From Candidatus Cryptobacteroides merdavium (lineage in GTDB: Bacteria > Bacteroidota > Bacteroidia > Bacteroidales > UBA932): a stretch of DNA of 64,000 nucleotides. Below, one piece after another: positions 1 to 9,950 of the stretch (the first letter of the stretch is position 1; each line of letters begins with the position of its first letter). A program made the translations under genes and the position numbers. The DNA is taken from assembly GCA_017694755.1 (NCBI GenBank), contig JADIMO010000035.1:1-64000 (forward strand). Direction: 5' to 3'. Under the pieces are notes generated by a model. It saw nothing but the letters and a program-made list of their open reading frames with translations, was not told where the DNA came from and did not search any database.

Positions 1-339
1 TTTTCCAATTTGTTGATTTCTTCAAGCGTCAAAAACTCACGCTTGCCTTCCGGCTGCCGTATCTTCTCGTGGTCGCTCAACAATTTCCACGGGTTATTTT
101 TTATATAGCCCTTTTGACATGCTCTTGACAGAATGATGCCGAGATACCAGAAATAGGAAAATGCGGTTGACTGTGCAATCACTTTCCCCTGCGGATTTAG
201 GTATTCGGATTGCAGCCATACACCGTAATCAACACAGAATTTCTTGTCTATGTCACAAAGCCTCGAATTGGGGCGGAATAACTCGAAGGTAGGGGGGGCC
301 TGCTTGCCATGCCGTCCGGTGTTGGGGATACGAAAAAAG
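1..339 (-). pseudogene. 5'-truncated tyrosine recombinase/integrase remnant (SAM-like core-binding region; gene continues beyond the window start)
   Basis: Reverse complement is open: ...TGRHGKQAPPTFELFRPNSRLCDIDKKFCVDYGVWLQSEYLNPQGKVIAQSTAFSYFWYLGIILSRACQKGYIKNNPWKLLSDHEKIRQPEGKREFLTLEEINKLE. This matches the phage_int_SAM_5 style of Bacteroidota integrases (YF..L..IL..A...G.I..NP, then the R/EFLT.EE boundary). No plausible start codon or N-terminal arm-binding domain lies before the tRNA terminator. Confidence 0.65.
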
Positions 340-360
340 GCGGAAGTTTGAACTTCCGCC
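333..360 (-). terminator. Rho-independent terminator of the tRNA-Lys operon
   Basis: On the minus strand: GGCGGAAGTT-CA-AACTTCCGCC followed by TTTTTT; perfect 10-bp stem plus U-tract just downstream of tRNA-Lys(CTT). Confidence 0.85.
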
Positions 361-364
361 CTTG

Positions 365-437
365 TGCTCCCTCAGGGGCTCGAACCCTGGACCCCAACAT
401 TAAGAGTATCGTGCTCTACCAACTGAGCTAAGGAAGC
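365..437 (-). tRNA. tRNA-Lys(CTT)
   Basis: Cloverleaf on the reverse complement: acceptor GCTTCCT/AGGGAGC, D-arm GCTC..GAGC, anticodon loop CTCTTAA (anticodon CTT), TpsiC GGTTCGAGCC, discriminator A. Confidence 0.93.
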
Positions 438-468
438 GTCGTGAAGGGTCTTTTGCAGACCGCATCCG

Positions 469-541
469 TGATCCGTTTGGGATTCGAACCCAAGACCCCA
501 ACATTAAAAGTGTTGTGCTCTACCAGCTGAGCTAACGAATC
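469..541 (-). tRNA. tRNA-Lys(TTT)
   Basis: Acceptor GATTCGT/ACGGATC, D-arm GCTC AGCTGGTA GAGC, anticodon loop CTTTTAA (anticodon TTT), TpsiC GGTTCGAATCC, discriminator A. Confidence 0.93.
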
Positions 542-603
542 TTTCCGTTATTCCCGCGGGCAGAAATCGCTCTGGATATTGAGTCATTTCCGAAACGGGA
601 TTG

Positions 604-635
604 CAAAGGTATGGCTTTCTCTTTAATTCTCCAAA
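604..635 (-). promoter_or_regulatory. Bacteroidota primary-sigma promoter for the tRNA-Lys pair
   Basis: Minus strand TTTG (635-632), 20-nt spacer, TACCTTTG (611-604); matches TTTG-N19-21-TAnnTTTG. Confidence 0.8.
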
Positions 636-790
636 TATTTTTTATGTTTTTTCAGTTTTTTTTGATTCGCCACATGAAATAACGTCAGTTTGACGAATTT
701 ATTATGCTCAGCACCAGGGAATTCTTCGAACCGTTTTTATGGATTTCGAAGAAGTCCATTGTTTAAAATATCAGGATAAATCCTATTGTG

Positions 791-3286
791 TCAGATGAAT
801 CTGCCGGTGATGCTTTCCCGCGCTGCCTTTATCTGTTCCGGCGTGCCGGCTGCGACTATGCGGCCGCCTTCCTCGCCGCCTCCTGGGCCCATGTCGATGA
901 TGTAGTCGGCATTGCGGATGATGTCCAGGTCATGCTCGATGACGACTACTGTGGCGCCGTGGCTGACGAGTTTCTGGAACACTTGGAGGAGAGTCCTGAC
1001 ATCTGACGGGTGGAGGCCGATTGTAGGCTCGTCAAAGACGAATACGGAGCCTTCCTGCCCCTTTCCCATTTCACTGGCGAGCTTCAGCCGCTGGGCTTCG
1101 CCGCCGGAAAGTCCCGGGGTCTGTTCTCCGAGGGTGAGATAGCCGAGCCCGAGTTCCTGGAGCACGGTCAGACGCTGCCGGACTGTCTTCAGGTCGTAGC
1201 AGGCTTCCAGGGCGCTGTTTATGTCCATGTCCATCAGTTCCGGAAGGGAATGGTATGCACCTGCGCCGTTTTCGCGGCGTATCAGACCGGCTGCCTTGGC
1301 ATATCTGGAGCCCCGGCATTCGGGGCAGGGGATATCCACATCAGGGAGGAACTGCACATCGAGGCTGATTACGCCCGTGCCGTCGCATGTCGGGCAGCGG
1401 AGGCGGCCGGTGTTGTAGGAGAAGTCTCCGTCCTTGTAGCCGGCTTTCCTTGCGTCTTCCGTCTTTGCGTACACCTTGCGCAGTTCGTCATGTACATTGG
1501 CATAAGTGGCGACGGTGGAGCGGATGTTGATTCCGATAGGGGAGGCATCAATCAGTTTGACCTGCCTTATGCCTTCCGCTTCGATGCCTTTCACATGGTC
1601 CGGCAGCCTGTTGCCGGCTATGTGGGCCTGCAGCCCGGGGATGAGGCTTTCAAGGACAAGGGTCGTCTTGCCGGAGCCGGAAACTCCGGTTACGACCGTG
1701 AGCCGTCCTTTGGGAATGTCCGTTTCAAGAGCCTTGACGGTGTGTATCGGGCCTGTGGAAAGGTGGATACGGCCATTTTCAAAAATCTCCCCGGCAGGAA
1801 TTGCCTGCCGTATGCGGATATCGGCCTTCCCGGAGAGGTACGGGCCTATCTTGGAAGAGCTGTTGCGTATGATTTCCTCTATTGTCCCTTCTGCAATGAC
1901 ATTTCCTCCTGCCGAACCGGCTCCAGGGCCCATTTCTATCAGATGATCTGCTTCGGACAGGATCTGCGTGTCATGGTCCACAAGTATTATGGAATTGCCG
2001 TCGGCTATCAGGTCTTTCATCACTCCGGCGAGTCCGACCATATTGGCGGGGTGCAGACCTATCGAAGGCTCGTCCAGCACATAGAGGACGCCTGTGGTCC
2101 GGTTTCTTACTGCACGGGCCAGCTGCATCCTCTGCCTTTCTCCGGTGGAGAGTGTGGATGCTGTGCGGTCGAGGCTAAGATATCCGACACCGAGATCCAG
2201 CAGGCGGCGTGAGGCGTCAAGGAATGATTCGCAGATGTTCCGGGCCATCGGCTGCATCTCTTCCGGCATGGTCCCCGGAATGCCGTCCACCCAGACTACG
2301 AGTTCGGAAAGAGGCATCCTGCAGGCTTCCGCCAATGAAATGCCCCGTACCAAAGGCGCCCTTGCCGCATCCGAAAGCCTGGAACCTCCGCAGTCCGGGC
2401 AGATTTCCGTCTTGAGGAACTTTTCCACCCGCTTCATCCCTTTTTCGTCCTTGACCTTGGCAAGGGCATTCTCGACGGTATATACGGCGTTGTAGTATGT
2501 GAAATCCAGTTCTCCGGCCTGGTTGGTGTTCTTTGACTTGTAGAAGATGTGCTTTTTCTCCGCCGGCCCATGGAACACTATGTCCCTTTCCTTGGCGGTC
2601 AGCTGATTGAACGGAATGTCCGTGCGTACACCCATTTCCCTGCAGACATCGGTCATGAGCGACCACATCAGGGTATTCCACGGGGCGACTGCGCCTTCAT
2701 CAATGCTCAGGCTCTCGTCAGGAACGAGGGTGGATTCATCCACGGTGCGGACTGTGCCTGTGCCGTCGCAGGAGTGGCACGCCCCCTGGCTGTTGAAGGA
2801 AAGCTCTTCGGCGGACGGGGCGAAGAAATGTGCCCCGCATTCAGGGCAGACAAGTTCCTGTCCGGCCGCAACGAGAAGGGAGGGCTGCAGATAGTGTCCG
2901 TTGGGACATCTGTGGCTGGCAAGACGCGAGTATATGAGCCTCAGGCTGTTGAGAAGTTCCGTTCCGGTGCCGAATGTGCTGCGGATGCCGGGAATGCCGG
3001 GCCGCTGGTGCATGGCAAGAGCCGCAGGGACATACAGCACCTCGTCCACATCAGCCCTGGCAGCCTGTGTCATCCTGCGTCTGGTGTAGGTTGATAGCGA
3101 CTCAAGATAGCGTCTTGAGCCTTCGGCATACAGTACGCCGAGCGCAAGCGAGGACTTGCCTGAGCCTGACACTCCGGCGATGCCGACTATCCTGTTCAGC
3201 GGAATCTCCACATCTATGTTCTTCAGGTTGTGTACCTTCGCCCCGTGTACAATTATCTTGTCCGGTCTTTCTTCGTTTTCAGTCAT
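791..3286 (-). CDS. UvrA-like ATPase, class II/UvrA2-type (excinuclease ABC subunit A paralog)
   Basis: 831 aa; two ABC ATPase modules ([61 protein letters not shown]) with CxxC zinc modules ([19 protein letters not shown]). Shorter than housekeeping UvrA (~940 aa). Confidence 0.88.
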   Translation of the reverse strand: MTENEERPDKIIVHGAKVHNLKNIDVEIPLNRIVGIAGVSGSGKSSLALGVLYAEGSRRYLESLSTYTRRRMTQAARADVDEVLYVPAALAMHQRPGIPGIRSTFGTGTELLNSLRLIYSRLASHRCPNGHYLQPSLLVAAGQELVCPECGAHFFAPSAEELSFNSQGACHSCDGTGTVRTVDESTLVPDESLSIDEGAVAPWNTLMWSLMTDVCREMGVRTDIPFNQLTAKERDIVFHGPAEKKHIFYKSKNTNQAGELDFTYYNAVYTVENALAKVKDEKGMKRVEKFLKTEICPDCGGSRLSDAARAPLVRGISLAEACRMPLSELVVWVDGIPGTMPEEMQPMARNICESFLDASRRLLDLGVGYLSLDRTASTLSTGERQRMQLARAVRNRTTGVLYVLDEPSIGLHPANMVGLAGVMKDLIADGNSIILVDHDTQILSEADHLIEMGPGAGSAGGNVIAEGTIEEIIRNSSSKIGPYLSGKADIRIRQAIPAGEIFENGRIHLSTGPIHTVKALETDIPKGRLTVVTGVSGSGKTTLVLESLIPGLQAHIAGNRLPDHVKGIEAEGIRQVKLIDASPIGINIRSTVATYANVHDELRKVYAKTEDARKAGYKDGDFSYNTGRLRCPTCDGTGVISLDVQFLPDVDIPCPECRGSRYAKAAGLIRRENGAGAYHSLPELMDMDINSALEACYDLKTVRQRLTVLQELGLGYLTLGEQTPGLSGGEAQRLKLASEMGKGQEGSVFVFDEPTIGLHPSDVRTLLQVFQKLVSHGATVVVIEHDLDIIRNADYIIDMGPGGGEEGGRIVAAGTPEQIKAARESITGRFI

Positions 3287-3439
3287 TTCCTTATGCTTTT
3301 GGACATTGTTCTGATGTCAGCCTGTTTCCTGGCCGGGAAATCGGACTGCATTTCTCCGGCATAAGACTGCCGGGGAATCCGTGTGCAAAATTACATTCTT
3401 TTATTTATGTTTGTAATAAAGATTTTGATGCCATTGCCT

Positions 3440-5521
3440 ATGAAATGGAAAAATATGATGGGAGCCGCCGTTGCTGTGGCGGCGATTATGGCCGCAGGGC
3501 GGTCTTATGCACTGGCTGCAGCCTTTCCCGGATATGAGGAAGACTTTAAGGCAGCCGGGGCTGATTCTTCATTCATCCTGACATATGTTAAAGATTATTC
3601 ATCTGATTCAGAGGAATATGCAGGGATATGCGCCGCAAACGGGACTCTCGGGCTTCTGCCCTGGAACGGGCCGTTTGCCGTGAGGCATGTGATGCTGAAC
3701 AATGTATTTGAGCGTTCAGGTGAGGACATGGTCGCCACTGCTGTCAGAGGCATCTGTCCGTTCGGCCTGTCGATGCATGTGGACGGGAAGGAAATCGGGG
3801 ATGCCGATGCCAGAGGCCTGCGGCAGGAAATCGACATGAAGAGGGCGGAACATGTCACTGAGTTTGAAGTGCCCGGGAAGGTGGCGGTGAGATACAGCTT
3901 CATTGCATTGCGGAATCTGCCGCATGCCTTGCTCATGACTTGCGAGATCATGGCTGAGGATGAAACGGATGTGACATTCGTAAACAGGATGGCAGTTCCG
4001 GATGAATATGTCAGTCCATTGTCATTCTGCAGGTCATTCATGGCTGAGAGCAGGCAGATAGATGCCCTGTGCACCGGTGCGGAGACGCTTCATGGAAGCC
4101 ACAGTGTGGCTGCGGCTGCGATGTTCATGCATGACGGGACCTTTGTCCGCAGCCGTTCCGGAGCGGAGGATGTCATTTCGAGGAAGATGAAGAAAGGGGA
4201 GAACGCTTCATTCACCCTTGCGGGAACGATATGTTCCACGGCCGATTTCAGTGACCCGTACAATGAGGCTCTGAGGCAGATTGTCTATATTGACAGGATG
4301 ACTCCGGACAGATTGATTGATGGGCACAGGCGGCTTTGGGAAGAGCTGTGGAAGGGTGATATTGAGATAGAGGGGGACGAGGAGGCACAGAAGGCCGTAA
4401 GGCTGGCTTTGTACAGCCTGTACAGTTTCGGACGGGAAGGTACGGGGCTGAGCATACCGCCGATGGGGCTTTCATCCCGTGGATACGGCGGGCATATCTT
4501 CTGGGACAGCGAGCTTTGGATGTTTCCTCCGATGCTCATGCTGAACGGCGGCATAGCAGGATCGATGATGGAATACAGGTTTGACCGTCTGGACAAGGCC
4601 ATCGGCAGGGCTTCGGCATACGGCTACAGGGGTGCGATGTTCCCGTGGGAGTCGGACGGGGCAGGGGAGGAGGCTACTCCGGTGTGGGCCATCACCGGAC
4701 CTATGGAGCATCATATCACGGCTGATGTTGCCATTGCGGCGTGGAATTATTTCTGCGTGACACAGGACAGGGAATGGCTGGAGGAAAAGGGATGGCCGCT
4801 CATCAGTGCGTCAGCGGAATTCTGGGCTGACAGGGCTTCGTGCAACGGTGACGGGACCTGGTCAATACATGGGGTGACAGGGGCGGATGAATATGCCAAC
4901 AATGTCACAGACAATGCCTTCACGAACGGCGCAGCAAAGACGGCTTTGGGATGTGCCGTTAAGGCAGCGAAAAAATGCGGGCGCACATGTCCGTCTGAAT
5001 GGGCTGAGATTGCTGACGGTCTGCGGATCCTGCGGAATTCCGACGGGGTCACAATGGAATATGACGGATATGACGGGGAAATGATAAAGCAGGCTGATGT
5101 CAATCTGCTTGCCTGGCCGCTCGGAGTGATCATGGACAAGAGGCAGATGTTGAGGGATCTGGAATATTATGAAGACAGGATAGATCCTGTCAACGGACCT
5201 GCCATGTCATTCAGCATCTTCTGCATCCAGTATGCGAGGTTAGGGAATGCAGACAAGGCTTATGAAATGTTCAGAAAATGCTGGCAGCCGTTTGTCCGGG
5301 AGCCGTTCGGGGCCTTTGCCGAGACCTCCGTTTCTGACAATCCTTATTTCGCCACCGGGGCAGGAGGGCTCCTGCAGGCTGTCCTGTCCGGATTCGGCGG
5401 CCTTGAAATCACAGAAAAGGGCATTGTGCAGAGGCGGTCCGTGCTTCCTCCGTCATGGACCTGCCTTACAATCCGCGGTGTCGGCCCCGACCGCAGGACT
5501 TACACCGTCTTTCAGGATTGA
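3440..5521 (+). CDS. Secreted glycoside hydrolase family 65-like protein (acid trehalase/kojibiose-phosphorylase superfamily)
   Basis: Signal peptide from MKWKNMMGAAVAVAAIMAAGRSYALA; GH65-type core GLSSRGYGGHIFWDSELWMFPPMLML, YRGAMFPWESD, HITADVAIAAWNYF, GVTGADEYANNVTDNAFTN. ORF track starts at 3383, but a TATGTTTG -7-like box lies inside that extension, so 3440 is preferred. Confidence 0.8.
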   Translation: MKWKNMMGAAVAVAAIMAAGRSYALAAAFPGYEEDFKAAGADSSFILTYVKDYSSDSEEYAGICAANGTLGLLPWNGPFAVRHVMLNNVFERSGEDMVATAVRGICPFGLSMHVDGKEIGDADARGLRQEIDMKRAEHVTEFEVPGKVAVRYSFIALRNLPHALLMTCEIMAEDETDVTFVNRMAVPDEYVSPLSFCRSFMAESRQIDALCTGAETLHGSHSVAAAAMFMHDGTFVRSRSGAEDVISRKMKKGENASFTLAGTICSTADFSDPYNEALRQIVYIDRMTPDRLIDGHRRLWEELWKGDIEIEGDEEAQKAVRLALYSLYSFGREGTGLSIPPMGLSSRGYGGHIFWDSELWMFPPMLMLNGGIAGSMMEYRFDRLDKAIGRASAYGYRGAMFPWESDGAGEEATPVWAITGPMEHHITADVAIAAWNYFCVTQDREWLEEKGWPLISASAEFWADRASCNGDGTWSIHGVTGADEYANNVTDNAFTNGAAKTALGCAVKAAKKCGRTCPSEWAEIADGLRILRNSDGVTMEYDGYDGEMIKQADVNLLAWPLGVIMDKRQMLRDLEYYEDRIDPVNGPAMSFSIFCIQYARLGNADKAYEMFRKCWQPFVREPFGAFAETSVSDNPYFATGAGGLLQAVLSGFGGLEITEKGIVQRRSVLPPSWTCLTIRGVGPDRRTYTVFQD

Positions 5522-5787
5522 GCGGATAAAAAGGCATTGGAAATCCTGTGGCCTAATTTTGATTTTTTTGCAGAAAAATTGAAAAGGGATGCATGTATTG
5601 ACGGAAAATTTCTACTTTTGCGGTTCTGTTCGCATTTGAATGATGTTTGAACGGAAAGATTGCCGGACTGGAATCTTGTCTGCAAGTCAAGCGGCATCTG
5701 CCATTTTGAAGTCTGATGGCAATTCCGACACAGCTGTCGGGATATCTTGTTTTCCCGTGTCGGGAAATTAGAAAAAGGAGGAGACGG

Positions 5788-7149
5788 ATGACATATCTGA
5801 AAAATACAGGCAGGCCGGGACTTCCGGTGTGCCGGGCTTTGAGGGGCTTTGCCGTGTCCGTGCTGTCCATCGCGGTTTCGGCCGGTCTGGCTTCTGGCCA
5901 GGAGAGGACAGACACGCTGATGCTCACGGTGGAAGAAATGTTCCGGATGGGCATGGAGGCGAGCCTTGTGCTCAAGGCTGATTCGCTGAATCATCAGATG
6001 GCAGTACAGGGACTGAAAAGCACAAGGCTGGCCCAGGCTCCGGATGTACAGGTGGGGCTGACGGGAGGGTATCTCGGACAGCCTGTGGTGTTCCTCCACG
6101 GACTGAGCGATGCCACGCTGCCTGAAAGCCCGGACTGGTCGCAGAACTATTCCATAGATGTGAACCAGCCTGTGTATCAAGGAGGACGGATACGCAATTC
6201 CATCAGACGGTCGGAGACAGAGGTGAAGATAGCCGGGCTCCAGACTTCTGCGGATGCTTCGGACATCAAGCTGAGCCTGATGGAGCAGTATCTGAACCTG
6301 TTCTGCCTCTATAAGGAATATGATGTGATGCGGCAGAACATTTCCGAGTCGGAAAGGAGACTGCAGGACATAATCCGGATGAAGGAGGAGGGGCTTATCA
6401 CCAACAATGATGTGCTGCGCAGCGAACTGCAGCTCTCGAATGACAGGATTTCACTGAGGCAGACGCATAATTCCATCCTGCTTGCCTCGCAACGGCTGGA
6501 CATCCTTCTGGGGCTTGACGAGGGGCTGTTCATAGTTCCGGACACATCCGCCCTCCGGCCTGTCATGCTGCCGGGTTCTTATGAAAGCTGCCTTATGGAG
6601 GCTTGCGAGGCTGACCCGTCGCTGCGGCTTGCACGGGAGAGGATAGTACTGGCGGAGAATGAGGTGAAGATAGCGCAGGCGGACTGGCTGCCGACAGTTT
6701 CCCTCTATGCCGGGAATACGCTTGCAAGGCCAATCACCAGAACGATGGCGGACATGTTCAGCAACAGCTGGAGCATCGGCCTGAGCATATCCTATCCGAT
6801 ATCGTCGCTCTACAGGAACCGTAGCATAGTGACACAGAGGAAACAGAATGTGAGCCTGTCGGTGAATGCCAGGGACCGGGCCCTGCAGAGTCTGAGGATG
6901 GAAGTACGCGATGCGTGGCTCAGACATGAGGAGTCGGTGGAGCAGGTGAAGACTCTTGAACTTTCTGTGCTGCAGGCCAAGGAGAATTACCGGATAATGC
7001 AGAACCGCTATTTCGAGCAGTTGAGCATACTCACGGATCTTCTGGATGCCAACAGCGTGATGCTGGACGCCGAGCTTCAGCTGACCCGGGCAAGGACAAG
7101 GGTGATATACAATTATTACAGGCTGCAGAAAGCCTGCGGGAGACTATGA
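5788..7149 (+). CDS. TolC-family outer membrane efflux protein
   Basis: Signal peptide; two-fold repeat of TolC-like helices (LNLFCLYKEYDVMRQNISESERRLQDIIRMKEEGLITNNDVLRSELQLSNDRI; AKENYRIMQNRYFEQLSILTDLLDANSVMLDAELQLTRARTRVIYNYYRLQKA). Start reset to 5788, behind aaaaaggagga. Confidence 0.9.
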   Translation: MTYLKNTGRPGLPVCRALRGFAVSVLSIAVSAGLASGQERTDTLMLTVEEMFRMGMEASLVLKADSLNHQMAVQGLKSTRLAQAPDVQVGLTGGYLGQPVVFLHGLSDATLPESPDWSQNYSIDVNQPVYQGGRIRNSIRRSETEVKIAGLQTSADASDIKLSLMEQYLNLFCLYKEYDVMRQNISESERRLQDIIRMKEEGLITNNDVLRSELQLSNDRISLRQTHNSILLASQRLDILLGLDEGLFIVPDTSALRPVMLPGSYESCLMEACEADPSLRLARERIVLAENEVKIAQADWLPTVSLYAGNTLARPITRTMADMFSNSWSIGLSISYPISSLYRNRSIVTQRKQNVSLSVNARDRALQSLRMEVRDAWLRHEESVEQVKTLELSVLQAKENYRIMQNRYFEQLSILTDLLDANSVMLDAELQLTRARTRVIYNYYRLQKACGRL

Positions 7150-8255
7150 CAATGGGAAAGGAAAAAGATAAGATTTCAGCTGCAGCAGGAGGGCCGGAAA
7201 GGCACAGGCTGCTCAAGAAACTCAGGCTCAGAAACCTTGTGATAAACCTGTTCTTCTTTTCGGTGGTGACTGCCGGACTTGTGTGGGCATGCAGCCATTT
7301 CTGGAAATATATCAGATATGACATCACGAACGACGCTTTCATAGACCAGTATGTATCGCCCGTGAACATAAGGGTGTCGGGATATATCCGGGAGGTGCGT
7401 TTCCGGGAGCATCAGTATGTGAAGAAGGGGGACACCCTGCTGATACTTGACGACAGCGAATACCATATAAGGGTGAAGGAGGCCGAGGCTGCCCTTCTGG
7501 ATGCGCAGGGCAACAGTGATGTGCTTTCCGCCGGTATTGTCACATCCAGGAGCAACATAGATGTGCAGGATGCCAACATCCAGGAGGCAAAGGCCATATT
7601 GTGGCAATATGAACAGGACCTGAAAAGGTATGAGCGCCTGCTTTCGGAGGAGTCGGTGGCAAGGCACCAGTATGAACAGGTGAAGGCCGACCATGATGCC
7701 GCTCAGGCACGGTACGAGGCGCTTCTGCGGCAGAAATCCGCCCTGGAGTCGCAGTACAGGGAGGCCCTGAAAAGACAGACAGGGGCGCAGGCAAACATCA
7801 TGAGAAGAGAAGCGGACCTGGACCTTGCGAAGCTGAACCTGTCATATACTGTCCTCCTTGCCCCGTATGACGGCTATACAGGGCGCAGGACATTGGAGCC
7901 TGGACAATATGTGCAGGGCGGGCAGACGATAACATATCTCGTCAGGAATACGGACAAGTGGGTGACTGCCAATTACCGTGAGAAGCAGATTTCAGACATT
8001 TTCATAGGGCAGGATGTCCGCATCAGGGTGGATGCCATTCCCGGCAGGGTTTTCATGGGGAAAGTGACTGCCATTTCTGAGGCCACAGGCTCAAAATATT
8101 CCCTTGTCCCGACGGATAACTCCGCAGGCAATTTTGTCAAGGTGCAGCAGCGCATACCTGTCCGCATAGAGTTCACCGGTGTCACGGATGAGGACATGGC
8201 GCAGATGAGGGCAGGAATGATGGTTGTGACGGAAGCGGTCAGGAGGCGGAAATGA
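7146..8255 (+). CDS. HlyD/EmrA-family membrane fusion protein
   Basis: N-terminal TM helix, biotinyl-lipoyl-like halves (VNIRVSGYIREVRFREHQYVKKGDTLLILDD; LSYTVLLAPYDGYTGRRTLEPGQYVQGGQTI), long coiled coil. Start overlaps the tolC stop (ATGA). Confidence 0.92.
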   Translation: MTMGKEKDKISAAAGGPERHRLLKKLRLRNLVINLFFFSVVTAGLVWACSHFWKYIRYDITNDAFIDQYVSPVNIRVSGYIREVRFREHQYVKKGDTLLILDDSEYHIRVKEAEAALLDAQGNSDVLSAGIVTSRSNIDVQDANIQEAKAILWQYEQDLKRYERLLSEESVARHQYEQVKADHDAAQARYEALLRQKSALESQYREALKRQTGAQANIMRREADLDLAKLNLSYTVLLAPYDGYTGRRTLEPGQYVQGGQTITYLVRNTDKWVTANYREKQISDIFIGQDVRIRVDAIPGRVFMGKVTAISEATGSKYSLVPTDNSAGNFVKVQQRIPVRIEFTGVTDEDMAQMRAGMMVVTEAVRRRK

Positions 8256-9850
8256 AGCTGGACCTTCCTCTCAGGCGCGGATTCCCTCAGTGGGCAGGGA
8301 TATTGACTTCGTTCATCGTGATACTTCCTGTGTCTATGATGAACGGGGCCTACACCGGGAGTGCACTGGAGATTTCCAATACCCTCGGGGCGATGAGCGA
8401 GGATGTGATGATGGCATATTACTGCACCTCCGCAGGGATGGCCATCGCCTACCCCATTGTCCCGAAAATACTTTCAAATGTATGTCCGAGGAGTCTCCTG
8501 CTGGTGGATCTTTTCCTTCAGGTGCTCCTGAGCCTTATATGTGCCAGGACGGAGCATATTTCCGTGGTGACGGCGGCGAGTTTCCTTCTCGGATTCCTGA
8601 AGGCTTTCGTGATGCTCTGGTTCATCAGGGCGATCAAGCCGTGGTTTTCCCCGAAGGATGTCAGAAGCGAATTCTATGCGTATTTCTATCCGCTGGTCTT
8701 TTCGACCGGGCAGCTTTCGATGATGTTCACAGCCATGCTTTCCTATTATTACGACTGGAAGTACATGTATTATCTGATGATAATCCTGCTTTTGGCGGCG
8801 ATGCTGGCGGTGCTCATGGTATTCAGGCATACTTCCGTAGGAAGCAGGGTGCCTGTGGAGCAGATTGACTTCAAGAACATGACGGTGGTTTCTGCCGGCA
8901 TAATGCTGCTGATGTTCTTCTTCAATTACGGCAGGCCGCTGGACTGGTTCCATTCGCCTGTGATCATCGCCTGCGCAGTCATCGCCCCGGTGCTCATCGG
9001 GGTCTTCCTTTGGCAGATGACATCGCCTCCGGAAAAGAAGTTCTACATCAGCACGGCCATCCTGAAGCACTGGAAGTCGCCGATAGGCTATGCGTTCATG
9101 TTTTTCGTGATGTTCATGACTTCCAGCAGCACATTGAACACGCGGTTTCTGATGAATGTGCTTGGGGTGGATTCCCTGCATGCATACTCCTTGAATGTGT
9201 GGCAGCTGCCGGGCTATTTCGCCGGGGCGTTCATCTGCTTCTGGTGGTTCAGGTGGCAGAGGTGGAGGTTCAGGTATCTCATCTCTGCAGGGATGTTCTG
9301 CTATTTCATATATTTTGCCATACTTTATTTCGGCATTTCACCTTTCGCCAGGTATGAGATGTTCATAATGCCGATGATGCTGAGGGGATTCGGAATGATG
9401 GTGCTCTTTATTGCCTTCGGCCTGTATGTGGTTGAGGACCTGGAGCCGAAGCTGATGCTTTCCAACACATTTTTCCTGATAAACAGCCGCTCGGTGCTGG
9501 CGCCCATCATCGCCCTGTCGTTTTACAGCAATGCACAGTACAGGCTGCAGCAGCATTATGTCCAGTCGCTCTCGGCGACAGTAACGGAGGCAGATCCGCT
9601 GGCAGCGGCAAGATACGGGCAGTCGCTCGGGAATGCCATTTCTCAAGGCTTCGGGTTCGACCAGGCGCAGCAGGTCGCCGTCACCTCGCTCAACAGCACG
9701 CTGCAGATGCAGGGTCTGATGCTTTCCGTGAAGGACATTTTGGGGACAATGATGGTCGCGTCCCTTGTCGTGTCCGTTGTATCGGCATTTATCCCGTTCC
9801 ATAAGGCCATCAGGGTGAGGGTCGTGCGCACAGGCGAGGATATGGTCTGA
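8252..9850 (+). CDS. MFS transporter, EmrB/DHA2-like multidrug permease
   Basis: 532 aa polytopic membrane protein with many TM helices; immediately follows the HlyD-type gene with ATGA overlap. Confidence 0.85.
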   Translation: MKLDLPLRRGFPQWAGILTSFIVILPVSMMNGAYTGSALEISNTLGAMSEDVMMAYYCTSAGMAIAYPIVPKILSNVCPRSLLLVDLFLQVLLSLICARTEHISVVTAASFLLGFLKAFVMLWFIRAIKPWFSPKDVRSEFYAYFYPLVFSTGQLSMMFTAMLSYYYDWKYMYYLMIILLLAAMLAVLMVFRHTSVGSRVPVEQIDFKNMTVVSAGIMLLMFFFNYGRPLDWFHSPVIIACAVIAPVLIGVFLWQMTSPPEKKFYISTAILKHWKSPIGYAFMFFVMFMTSSSTLNTRFLMNVLGVDSLHAYSLNVWQLPGYFAGAFICFWWFRWQRWRFRYLISAGMFCYFIYFAILYFGISPFARYEMFIMPMMLRGFGMMVLFIAFGLYVVEDLEPKLMLSNTFFLINSRSVLAPIIALSFYSNAQYRLQQHYVQSLSATVTEADPLAAARYGQSLGNAISQGFGFDQAQQVAVTSLNSTLQMQGLMLSVKDILGTMMVASLVVSVVSAFIPFHKAIRVRVVRTGEDMV

Positions 9851-9950
9851 CCTCCGGTGGAATCAGATTTATTTTTCCACAGCCTGTCTGAGATTGTGCG
9901 TTATTTGGATTTAAAAAAGTATCTTTGCATTCTGTATAAATTTTTTTCTT

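Noticed and set aside
1010-2212. 400-aa plus-strand ORF
   Set aside because: Antisense shadow of the uvrA-like gene; low-complexity Cys/Gly/Arg composition and no family resemblance.
8474-9181. 235-aa His/Arg-rich minus-strand ORF
   Set aside because: Antisense to the MFS permease; typical membrane-gene shadow.
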